A stretch of 59,204 bases of DNA from Curvibacter sp. GWA2_63_95 (lineage in GTDB: Bacteria; Pseudomonadota; Gammaproteobacteria; Burkholderiales; Burkholderiaceae_C): the NCBI GenBank assembly GCA_001795455.1, contig MGPB01000038.1, forward strand, positions 32,707 through 91,910, given 5' to 3'. Positions 51,176-59,204 of this stretch are shown one piece after another (position 1 is the first letter of the stretch; each line of letters starts with the position of its first letter). The notes under the pieces were generated by a model. That model saw only the letters and a program-made list of their open reading frames with translations, had not been told where the DNA came from and did no database searches. Made by a program: the position numbers and the translations under genes.

Positions 51176-52249
51176 ATGCAGTTGACTTTGGAAGGCATCA
51201 GCAAAAAAGTAGGGCCGCAAACTTGGCTGTACGACATGAGCCTAGCGCCGCGCAGTGGCGCGGTGACAGTGCTGTTGGGCGCCACCCAAGCTGGCAAGAC
51301 CAGCCTGATGCGTGTCATGGCGGGGCTGGACACACCCACTGCCGGCCAAGTGCGGGTGGACGGTGTGGATGTCACCGGGGTGCCGGTGCGTGCGCGCAAC
51401 GTGGCCATGGTCTACCAGCAGTTCATCAACTACCCCTCGCTGAAGGTGCGCGACAACATTGCCTCACCGCTGAAGCTGCGCGGAGAAAAGAATGTCGAGC
51501 AGCGCGTGCACGAACTGGCCGCCAAGCTGCACATCGAGATGTTTCTGGACCGTTACCCGGCCGAGCTGTCGGGCGGCCAGCAGCAGCGCGTGGCCCTGGC
51601 CCGTGCGCTGGCCAAGGGGGCGCCGCTGATGTTGCTGGACGAACCCCTGGTGAACCTGGATTACAAGCTGCGCGAGGAGTTGCGCGATGAGCTGACGGCC
51701 CTGTTTGCCGCCGGTGACTCTACGGTGATCTACGCGACGACCGAACCTGGCGAAGCCCTGCTGCTGGGGGGCTACACCGCGGTGCTGGATGCGGGCGAAC
51801 TGCTGCAGTACGGCCCCACGGCCGAGGTGTTCCACGCCCCCCAGTCCATTCGGGTGGCGCGCGCCTTCAGCGACCCGCCCATGAACCTGTTGGCCGCCAG
51901 TGTGGCCCCTATGGGTGTGCAAATGGCCCAGGGACCTTTGTTGCCGCTGGCTTTGCCACCGACCAAGTCGGCCTCCCTGACGGTTGGCATGCGCGCCAGT
52001 GCGCTGCGCGTGCGCGCCCAGGAAGGGGATGTCACGCTGGTGGGCACGGTGGAGCTGGCCGAAATCTCGGGCACCGACACCTTTGTGCACTTTGAGACGC
52101 CGCTGGGGGAGCTGGTGGCGCAGCTGACCGGTGTGCATCACTTCGACCTGGGGCAGCCTTGCACTTTCTTCTTCAACCCTGCGCAGGTCTACGTGTTCGA
52201 CGCGCAGGGCATGTTGCTGCTGGCCCCCGTGCGCGGCAAAGGACGCTGA
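51176..52249 (+). CDS. glpS: Glycerol ABC importer ATP-binding protein GlpS
   Basis: A 357-residue ATPase of the MalK/UgpC type with a C-terminal regulatory (TOBE-like) part from about 240. Walker A is the unusual GATQAGKT (35-42), the signature LSGGQQQRV (131-139) is perfect and Walker B is MLLDEP (Asp155, Glu156). The switch-histidine position is altered: where relatives have YVTHDQ it reads YATTEP, with Thr189 in place of His. The ATG at 51176 has AAGG seven bases upstream. It is the first gene of the operon glpSTPQUV-glpD. See GlpT for the complementary defect. Confidence 0.9.
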   Translation: MQLTLEGISKKVGPQTWLYDMSLAPRSGAVTVLLGATQAGKTSLMRVMAGLDTPTAGQVRVDGVDVTGVPVRARNVAMVYQQFINYPSLKVRDNIASPLKLRGEKNVEQRVHELAAKLHIEMFLDRYPAELSGGQQQRVALARALAKGAPLMLLDEPLVNLDYKLREELRDELTALFAAGDSTVIYATTEPGEALLLGGYTAVLDAGELLQYGPTAEVFHAPQSIRVARAFSDPPMNLLAASVAPMGVQMAQGPLLPLALPPTKSASLTVGMRASALRVRAQEGDVTLVGTVELAEISGTDTFVHFETPLGELVAQLTGVHHFDLGQPCTFFFNPAQVYVFDAQGMLLLAPVRGKGR

Positions 52250-52250
52250 T

Positions 52251-53323
52251 ATGGCACGCATAGAACTTGACCTGGCCCATGCCTACCGGGCCAACCCGCA
52301 GCAGGACAGCGACTACGCACTGCTGCCGCTCAAAATGACCTTTGAAGACGGTGGCGCCTACGCCTTGCTGGGCCCCTCGGGCTGCGGCAAGACCACCTTG
52401 CTCAACATCATGTCGGGCTTGGTTACCCCTTCGCAGGGCGTGGTGCGCTTTGACGGAAAAGACGTGACCCACGCTACACCGCAGCAACGCAACATCGCGC
52501 AGGTGTTCCAGTTTCCGGTGATCTACGACACCATGACGGTGGCTGAGAACCTGGCCTTTCCCCTGCGCAACCGCAAGATGCCGGCCGATCAGATCAAGAA
52601 GCGCGTGGGCGTGATTGCGGAGATGCTGGAGATGAGTGGCCAGCTCAACCAGCGCGCCGCGGGGCTGGCAGCGGATGCCAAGCAAAAGATCTCGTTGGGC
52701 CGCGGCCTGGTGCGCCCTGATGTGTCGGCCGTGCTGTTTGATGAGCCGCTCACCGTGATCGACCCGCACCTGAAGTGGCAACTGCGTCGCAAGCTCAAGC
52801 AGATTCACCATGAGCTCAAACTCACACTGATCTACGTGACCCACGACCAGGTGGAGGCGCTGACCTTTGCCGAGCAGGTGGTGGTGATGACGCGTGGCCG
52901 TGCCGTGCAAGTGGGTTCGGCGGCCGATTTGTTCGAACGACCCAGCCATACCTTTGTGGGCCACTTCATTGGCTCTCCGGGCATGAACTTTCTGCCAGGG
53001 CGCAATGCCGATGGTGACTTTCATACCGCCGGTGCCGTGGTGGCATTGCCGCGCTCCCGGCCCTTGGCCAATGGGGAGTTCAAGCTGGGTGTTCGCCCGG
53101 AGTACGTGAGTCTGGCTGCAGCGAAGTCCGAAGGGGCTTTGCCCATGACCGTGACCCAGGTGCAGGACGTGGGGACACATGTGATTGTCAGTGCGGCCCG
53201 CGAAGGACACACCATCAAGGCGCGCCTGGCAGCCGATGCCGCGCAGCTTGCCGTGGGTGACAACGTATGGCTGCAGGTGGTGGGCGAACACACCTGCTTC
53301 TACCAAAACGAGGAGATCGTGGC

Positions 53324-53327
<4 letters not shown>
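52251..53327 (+). CDS. glpT: Glycerol ABC importer ATP-binding protein GlpT
   Basis: A 358-residue ATPase partner of GlpS (not the E. coli GlpT permease). Walker A is GPSGCGKT (41-48), Walker B is VLFDEP (Asp164, Glu165) and the switch histidine is present (YVTHDQ, His198). The signature motif is lost: the LSGGQ position reads LAADAKQKISLGRGL (139-153). Together with GlpS it should form a heterodimer with one intact and one degenerate ATP site. It starts one base after the GlpS stop and overlaps the next gene by ATGA. Confidence 0.9.
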
Positions 53328-54209
<882 letters not shown>

Positions 54210-54217
<8 letters not shown>

Positions 54218-55022
54218 GCCAAAATTCCAGAAACGCTCGCTGTTCATGCTGGCGTACATCGTGTTTGCGCTGCTGCCCATCTACTGGATGGTCAACATGT
54301 CGTTCAAGACGAACAACGAAATTCTTGCGGGCTTCACGTTGTTCCCGGACCACTTCACGTGGGACAACTACAAGACCATCCTGACAGACCCGGCCTGGTA
54401 CTCGGGCTACATCAACAGCCTGATCTATGTGGGCATCAACACGGTCATCTCCCTGACGGTGGCCCTGCCCGCAGCCTATGCGTTTTCGCGCTACAGCTTT
54501 CTGGGCGACAAGCATGTGTTCTTCTGGCTGCTGACCAACCGGATGACGCCGCCCGCAGTGTTTCTGCTGCCGTTCTTCCAGCTTTACACCTCGGTCGGGT
54601 TGATGGACACGCACATTGCCGTAGCGTTGGTGCACCTGTTGTTCAACGTGCCGCTGGCGGTGTGGATTCTGGAAGGTTTCATGAGCGGAATTCCGCGCGA
54701 GATCGATGAGACCGCTTACATCGACGGCTACTCGTTCCCGCGCTTCTTCATCCGCATCTACATCCCGCTGATCAAGGCCGGTGTGGGCGTGGCAGCGTTC
54801 TTCTGCTTCATGTTCAGCTGGGTGGAGCTCTTGCTGGCCCGCACACTGACCAGTGTGAATGCCAAGCCGATTGCCGCCACCATGACCCGCACGGTGTCTG
54901 CCTCGGGCATGGATTGGGCGACGCTGGCCGCGGCGGGGGTGTTGACCATCGTGCCCGGCGCCATCGTCATCTGGTTTGTCCGCAATTACATCGCGAAGGG
55001 TTTCGCGATGGGCCGTGTTTGA
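54210..55022 (+). CDS. glpQ: Glycerol ABC importer permease GlpQ
   Basis: A 270-residue MalG/UgpE-class permease (not the phosphodiesterase of the same name). LFMLAYIVFALLPIYWMVNM is the first helix; ISLTVALPAAYAFSRYSF and FMSGIPREIDETAYIDGYSF (the EAA loop) follow. An AGGAGGG site lies before the ATG at 54210. It pairs with GlpP to form the channel. Confidence 0.93.
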
Positions 55023-55034
55023 GAGGAGCGCACG

Positions 55035-55343
55035 ATGTTTGATTGGATGGCGTGGACCACACCCGTGGCCGTATTTTTTTGCTGCATTGCACTGATGCTG
55101 GTGGGTATGACCGTGTGGGAGATCAAATCGCCCACCCTGTCACGCAAGGGTTTTCTGCCCATGGAGACCACCCGGGGAGATCGACTGTTTGTGGGGCTGT
55201 TGAGTGCGGCCTATGTGAACCTGGCGTTTGTGGGCATCAGTGGTCGTTTGGTCGAGTGGATGGGCCTGGAATCCGAGCCCTCGATCTGGATCAGTTTTGT
55301 GCTGTCCATGGCTCTGCTGGGACTGGTGATGCGCAAGGGTTGA
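55035..55343 (+). CDS. glpU: Small membrane protein GlpU (DUF2160)
   Basis: A 102-residue protein with three hydrophobic segments (about 8-27, 50-70 and 82-98) and a conserved ESPSTLSRKGFLPMETTRGDR-like loop, here KSPTLSRKGFLPMETTRGDR. DUF2160 proteins are found only within this type of glycerol importer operon as far as I know; their role is not established. Between glpQ and glpV it keeps the glpSTPQUV order. Confidence 0.85.
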   Translation: MFDWMAWTTPVAVFFCCIALMLVGMTVWEIKSPTLSRKGFLPMETTRGDRLFVGLLSAAYVNLAFVGISGRLVEWMGLESEPSIWISFVLSMALLGLVMRKG

Positions 55344-55427
55344 GGGCATGTCGAAAGGTTCGGCCTATCTCCCCTGGGGCCGCACCATGTGTTCAAACAG
55401 GGGCTTATTAGACCGAGGAGATTGACA

Positions 55428-57158
55428 ATGAAATTGAAATATTCCGTACTGGCTGTTGCCATGGCTTGCGCCGTGGGAACACAAGGGTGGGCCGATGAGG
55501 CGTCGGCCAAGAAGTGGATTGACAGCGAGTTTCAGCCTTCCACCTTGAGCAAGGCACAACAAACCGCCGAGATGAAGTGGTTTATTGACGCCGCCCAAAA
55601 ACTGCAAGGCAAGGGCGTGAAGGAAATTTCGGTGGTGTCCGAGACGATTACGACTCATGAATACGAGTCCAAAACATTGGCGAAGGCCTTTGAAGAAATT
55701 ACCGGCATCAAGGTCAAGCACGACCTGATCGGCGAAGGTGATGTGGTTGAGAAGCTGCAGACTTCCATGCAATCTGGCAAGTCCATTTACGACGGCTGGA
55801 TCACGGATTCCGACCTGATCGGTACCCACTACCGCTACGGCAAGATCATGAATCTGACCGATTACATGGCGGGCTCTGGCAAAGAGTGGACCAATCCTGG
55901 CCTGGATATCAAGGATTTCATCGGTACCAGCTTCACGTCCGGTCCCGACAAGAAGTTGTACCAGTTGCCTGACCAACAGTTCGCCAACCTGTACTGGTTC
56001 CGTGCCGATTTGTTTGAAAAACCCGAACTGAAAGCCAAGTTCAAAGCCAAGTACGGTTACGACCTGGGCGTGCCCTTGAACTGGAGTGCCTACGAGGATA
56101 TCGCCGCCTTCTTCAGCGAAGACGTGAAGACCATCGACGGCAAGCCAATTTATGGACACATGGATTACGGCAAGAAAGATCCTTCCCTGGGCTGGCGTTT
56201 CACGGATGCCTGGTTGTCCATGGCCGGTACGGCAGACGTAGGCATTCCCAATGGCCGTCCTGTCGATGAGTGGGGTATCCGCGCATCTGCCGATGGCTGT
56301 ACGCCCCAGGGGGCATCGGTGTCTCGTGGTGGTGCTACCAACTCGCCTGCCGCTGTGTACGCGCTCACCAAGTACATCGACTGGATGAAGAAGTACTCGC
56401 CGAAAGAGGCCATTGGCATGACCTTTGGCGAAGCCGGACCCGTTCCTGCACAGGGCCAGATCGCCCAGCAGATCTTCTGGTACACCGCTTTCACCGCAGA
56501 CATGATCAAGCCCGGTTTGCCCGTGGTGAATGCCGATGGCACGCCCAAGTGGCGCATGGCCCCTGGCCCCAATGGCCCGTACTGGAAGCAAGGCATGCAG
56601 AACGGCTACCAGGACGTAGGCTCCTGGACCTTCTTCAAGGACCACGATGCGAACAAGGTGGCAGCCGCTTGGTTGTACGCGCAGTTTGTGACGGCCAAGA
56701 CAACTTCGCTGAAGAAGACCATCGTGGGCTTGACGCCTATTCGCGAGTCCGACATCCAGTCCAAGGCGATGACGGACATGGCACCCAAGCTGGGCGGTCT
56801 GGTGGAGTTCTACCGCAGCCCAGCGCGCGTGGCATGGACCCCTACAGGTACCAACGTGCCTGACTACCCTAAGCTGGCTCAGCTGTGGTGGAAGAATGTG
56901 GCCGTGGCGGTGACGGGTGAGAAAACCCCGCAAGCTGCTATGGACAACTTGGCCGAAGAAATGGACAACGTGATGGGGCGCCTGGAGCGTGCTGGTATGG
57001 CAGTTTGCCCGCCCAAGCTCAATGCCAAGAGCAGCCCCGACAAGTGGCTGAGCGACAAGGGTGCGCCGTGGAAGAAGCTCGCCAACGAAAAGCCCAAGGG
57101 TGAAACCATTGCTTACGACACTTTGTTGAACGCATGGAAAAACGGTAAGGTTCGCTGA
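55428..57158 (+). CDS. glpV: Glycerol ABC importer solute-binding protein GlpV
   Basis: A 576-residue periplasmic protein, larger than most family-1 binding proteins, as expected for this system. The signal peptide is MKLKYSVLAVAMACAVGTQG plus WA, with the mature protein starting DEASAKKW. VVSETITTHEYESKTLAKAF, NWSAYEDIAAFFSE and the LPDQQFANLYWFR segment are typical of the group. A GAGGAG ribosome site precedes the ATG. It lies 84 bp after glpU and 116 bp before glpD. Confidence 0.92.
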   Translation: MKLKYSVLAVAMACAVGTQGWADEASAKKWIDSEFQPSTLSKAQQTAEMKWFIDAAQKLQGKGVKEISVVSETITTHEYESKTLAKAFEEITGIKVKHDLIGEGDVVEKLQTSMQSGKSIYDGWITDSDLIGTHYRYGKIMNLTDYMAGSGKEWTNPGLDIKDFIGTSFTSGPDKKLYQLPDQQFANLYWFRADLFEKPELKAKFKAKYGYDLGVPLNWSAYEDIAAFFSEDVKTIDGKPIYGHMDYGKKDPSLGWRFTDAWLSMAGTADVGIPNGRPVDEWGIRASADGCTPQGASVSRGGATNSPAAVYALTKYIDWMKKYSPKEAIGMTFGEAGPVPAQGQIAQQIFWYTAFTADMIKPGLPVVNADGTPKWRMAPGPNGPYWKQGMQNGYQDVGSWTFFKDHDANKVAAAWLYAQFVTAKTTSLKKTIVGLTPIRESDIQSKAMTDMAPKLGGLVEFYRSPARVAWTPTGTNVPDYPKLAQLWWKNVAVAVTGEKTPQAAMDNLAEEMDNVMGRLERAGMAVCPPKLNAKSSPDKWLSDKGAPWKKLANEKPKGETIAYDTLLNAWKNGKVR

Positions 57159-57172
57159 TTCGCGAATCGTGA

Positions 57173-57211
57173 AAGAGCTGCCGCACAGGAACTTTCTATG
57201 TGGCAGCTCTT
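57173..57211 (+). terminator. Stem-loop between glpV and glpD
   Basis: AAGAGCTGCC (57173-57182) and GGCAGCTCTT (57202-57211) form a perfect 10-bp stem that can be extended a little into the loop. No T-run follows. It could attenuate transcription or protect the highly expressed glpV mRNA, leaving partial readthrough into glpD. Confidence 0.55.
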
Positions 57212-57274
57212 CACAAGGTTCTCTCAGCGGGGGGCGAGCGGTGCGCTCGACCGCCGCGCATTTAGAAAAGACAT

Positions 57275-58876
57275 ATGGCCATTGATGTGCGCGCCCTCCC
57301 CACCCAGCGTGAAGACCTGATCGCCCGCTTGGCGCAAGACAATACGTACGACATAGCGGTCGTCGGCGGCGGCGCGACTGGCTTGGGCGTCGCCTTGGAT
57401 GCCGCCGCACGCGGGTTCAGTGTGGTGCTGGTGGAGTCGCATGACTTTGCCAAAGGCACCTCATCACGCGCCACCAAATTGGTGCACGGCGGGGTACGCT
57501 ACCTGGCACAGGGCAATATTTCCCTGGTACGCGAAGCGCTGCATGAGCGAACCACGCTCTTGAATAACGCACCCCACCTGGCGCAGCCGCTCCCTTTTGT
57601 GATGCCGTCTTACCAATGGTGGGAAACCCCGTTTTATGGTGCCGGCTTGCTCGCGTATGACGCCTTGGCGGGCAAGGCCGGTCTGGGGAAAACCCAGTTT
57701 CTTGGGCGAGATGCCACCTTGAAGTTGCTGCCTACGGCCCGAGTCCAAGGGCTCAAGGGCGGGGTGAAGTACTGGGATGGGCAATTCAATGACGCCCGCC
57801 TCGCCTTGGCCCTGGCCCGTACAGCGGCTACCAAAGGGGCGCTGTTGGTCAATTACTGTCGGGCGGCGGACCTCATCTATATAGATAACAAGGTGCAGGG
57901 TGTCCTCTGCGAAGACACCCTGACTGGCCGGCAATACTCCGTAAAAGCGCGCTGCGTGGTCAATGCCACGGGCGTGTGGGTGGATGCGTTGCGGCAAAAA
58001 GATGGTGCAGCCAATGCCGGGGACGGCCGCAAACCCACCAAACCGATGGTGGCTCCGAGCCAGGGTGTTCACATTGTTGTGGACCGGGAGTTCCTGGGCG
58101 GTGATACGGCTCTCATGGTGCCCAAAACGGCTGATGGCCGGGTGTTGTTTGCCGTGCCGTGGCTGGGAAAGGTGATTTTGGGGACCACGGATACGCCGCG
58201 CGACGACCTCGCGCGCGAGCCTTTGGCCTTTGAAGAGGAAATCGAGTTCATCCTGACCGAATCCGCCCGTTACCTGCGGCGGTCTCCTACGCGTGCTGAT
58301 GTCAAAAGCATTTGGGTGGGCCTGCGGCCGCTGGTGAAACCTCAGGATGACGATGGCAACAGCACCAAGGGTATCAGCCGGGAGCACACGGTGTTGGTCA
58401 GTCGCAGTGGGCTGGTTACGGTGACTGGTGGCAAATGGACCACTTACCGGGCCATGGCTGAGGATGTGCTTGAAAAGTGCGCAGAAAAGCAGCTGCTGCC
58501 TCGGCGTCCGGGCGGCGCGACGGTGCATCTCAAGCTGGTGGGGGCCATGCAGGGCGGCCCTGCGGCGCAGTCCATCTGCTTGCCACCGGGCTTGCCAAGT
58601 TATGGTGATGAGCAGAATCTGGTGGCGCAGATGCCGGGCGCAGGGAACGTGCTGGCGCCTGGCCTGACCGAGGGTATGGTGCGGTTTGCCGCGCGCCACG
58701 AATATGCACTGACGGTTGAGGATGTACTTGCCCGCCGGTCGCGGCTTTTATTTCTGGATGCCGCTTTGGCCTTGGGTTTGGCTCCGCGTGTGGGAGAAAT
58801 CCTGCTGGAGGAGACTGGATTGCCGCCCCAGGTGGAGGAATTCAGGGCGTTGGGACAACAATATTTACTTTCTTGA
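57275..58876 (+). CDS. glpD: Aerobic glycerol 3-phosphate dehydrogenase
   Basis: A 533-residue FAD enzyme that oxidises glycerol 3-phosphate to dihydroxyacetone phosphate and passes electrons to quinone at the inner membrane. YDIAVVGGGATGLGVALDAA is the FAD loop; SSRATKLVHGGVRYLAQGN and GRVLFAVPWLGKVILGTTDT are GlpD hallmarks. GLVTVTGGKWTTYRAMAEDV also fits. Length is usual (about 500-530). It ends the glycerol operon; the next gene is rplN. Confidence 0.95.
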   Translation: MAIDVRALPTQREDLIARLAQDNTYDIAVVGGGATGLGVALDAAARGFSVVLVESHDFAKGTSSRATKLVHGGVRYLAQGNISLVREALHERTTLLNNAPHLAQPLPFVMPSYQWWETPFYGAGLLAYDALAGKAGLGKTQFLGRDATLKLLPTARVQGLKGGVKYWDGQFNDARLALALARTAATKGALLVNYCRAADLIYIDNKVQGVLCEDTLTGRQYSVKARCVVNATGVWVDALRQKDGAANAGDGRKPTKPMVAPSQGVHIVVDREFLGGDTALMVPKTADGRVLFAVPWLGKVILGTTDTPRDDLAREPLAFEEEIEFILTESARYLRRSPTRADVKSIWVGLRPLVKPQDDDGNSTKGISREHTVLVSRSGLVTVTGGKWTTYRAMAEDVLEKCAEKQLLPRRPGGATVHLKLVGAMQGGPAAQSICLPPGLPSYGDEQNLVAQMPGAGNVLAPGLTEGMVRFAARHEYALTVEDVLARRSRLLFLDAALALGLAPRVGEILLEETGLPPQVEEFRALGQQYLLS

Positions 58877-58887
58877 GTAAAAAGGTG

Positions 58888-58916
58888 TTGACGACCGGAA
58901 GAAGAGCAGGCACAAT
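58888..58916 (+). promoter_or_regulatory. Likely sigma-70 promoter of the rplN operon
   Basis: TTGACG (58888-58893), then 17 bases, then CACAAT (58911-58916). The -35 matches five of six consensus bases and the -10 four of six. It would give a leader of about 145 bases before rplN. Confidence 0.55.
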
Positions 58917-58960
58917 CGTGGGCTTCGCTTGAAAAAGTATGAAGGTTCTGCCCAAATGAA

Positions 58961-59034
58961 TGCAGCATGAGTGGTTTGTGCTGCAGACAGCGGGCCCAAG
59001 ACTGACTGGTTGGTTGTTTTTGCCGTAGTGGCAA
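58961..59034 (+). promoter_or_regulatory. Structured leader of rplN
   Basis: Two hairpins can form in the leader: TGCAGCA/TGCTGCA (58961-58985) and TTGCC/GGCAA (59020-59034). Ribosomal protein operons are often autoregulated through such leaders; whether this one is cannot be told from sequence alone. Confidence 0.35.
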
Positions 59035-59068
59035 GTGCAATCTTCTGGTGCAAGTTGGGAATATTGAA

Positions 59069-59204
59069 ATGATCCAAACTGAATCTCGATTGGAAGTCGC
59101 TGACAACACTGGCGCTAAGTCCGTCCTGTGCATCAAGGTGCTGGGTGGTTCTAAGCGTCGCTATGCAAGTGTTGGCGACATCATCAAAGTTAGCATCAAA
59201 GAAG
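59069..59204 (+). CDS. rplN: 50S ribosomal protein L14, N-terminal part (partial)
   Basis: The first 45 codons of L14 are present and the gene runs off the window end. [20 protein letters not shown], then [20 protein letters not shown], is the near-universal L14 N-terminus. It binds 23S rRNA at the subunit interface. In most bacteria rplN follows rpsQ, but here it follows glpD and has a promoter-like sequence and leader of its own. Confidence 0.97.
   Translation, partial: MIQTESRLEVADNTGAKSVLCIKVLGGSKRRYASVGDIIKVSIKE

Noticed and set aside
55365..57410. A 681-codon open frame on the minus strand
   Set aside because: It is antisense to glpV and part of glpD, with biased composition and no motif. 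The plus-strand genes are clearly real.

Overview
The window reads as a chromosomal segment of a high-GC betaproteobacterium, most likely a member of the Comamonadaceae (Rhodoferax/Polaromonas/Acidovorax-like). The basis is gene content and protein style plus two families of short dispersed palindromic repeats of a kind I associate with that family. There is no phage, plasmid, transposase, CRISPR array, tRNA or rRNA. Coding density is high. Almost every large open frame on the opposite strand of a known gene is a GC-rich shadow.

Layout. 1-6.8 kb: tail of a Kup-type K+ transporter, BenE-like carrier, glutathione synthetase, a secreted PKD-like protein, a class II amidotransferase, a tautomerase, a GT39-type glycosyltransferase and a PAP2 phosphatase. 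6.8-8.6 kb: a yybP-ykoY type Mn2+ riboswitch, TerC-family exporter, ExoD-like protein. 8.7-14.2 kb: an iron-uptake operon (candidate Fur box, ECF sigma factor, FecR, TonB-dependent receptor, PepSY membrane protein). 14.2-20 kb: DUF2520 oxidoreductase, NAD-epimerase, a PAP2-like protein, a broken SrkA-type kinase gene, a kinase-USP fusion coupled to a metallophosphatase, a K+ channel. 20.4-21.4 kb: ohr/ohrR peroxide defence. 21.5-31.2 kb: GMC oxidoreductase, TonB-C protein, NodIJ-like ABC exporter, GGDEF protein, AMP nucleosidase, small proteins, CYTH protein, two glycosyltransferase-type proteins. 31.3-37.8 kb: chemoreceptor plus solute-binding protein, an Lrp regulator divergent from an amino-acid-type ABC importer (no ATPase) and a homocysteine methyltransferase. 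38.2-40.7 kb: a GDYXXLXY/DUF4401/DUF2157 membrane trio. 41-47.7 kb: malate synthase G, Dabb protein, CoA-transferase, LysR regulator, GGDEF protein, DUF2164. 47.7-58.9 kb: proC and a complete glycerol regulon: glpRK on the minus strand, divergent from the glycerol ABC importer glpSTPQUV and glpD. 59.07 kb: the start of rplN with its own promoter.

The most interesting signals are these. (1) Two short palindromic repeat families (nine copies of A, two of B) sit at gene 3' ends, supplying stop codons, and also lie in frame inside genes: B adds about 28 residues to GlpK, and A copies occur inside the BenE-like and SrkA-like genes. (2) The glycerol importer ATPases are complementary degenerate halves: GlpS lacks the switch histidine and GlpT lacks LSGGQ, which predicts one dead and one live ATP site. 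(3) The SrkA-like gene carries an internal frame-breaking deletion. (4) A serine/threonine kinase-USP fusion is translationally coupled to a calcineurin-like phosphatase. (5) An 86-bp perfect-arm inverted repeat lies between a CoA-transferase and a LysR gene. Function calls rest on motif and sequence recognition by eye; no database search was run.
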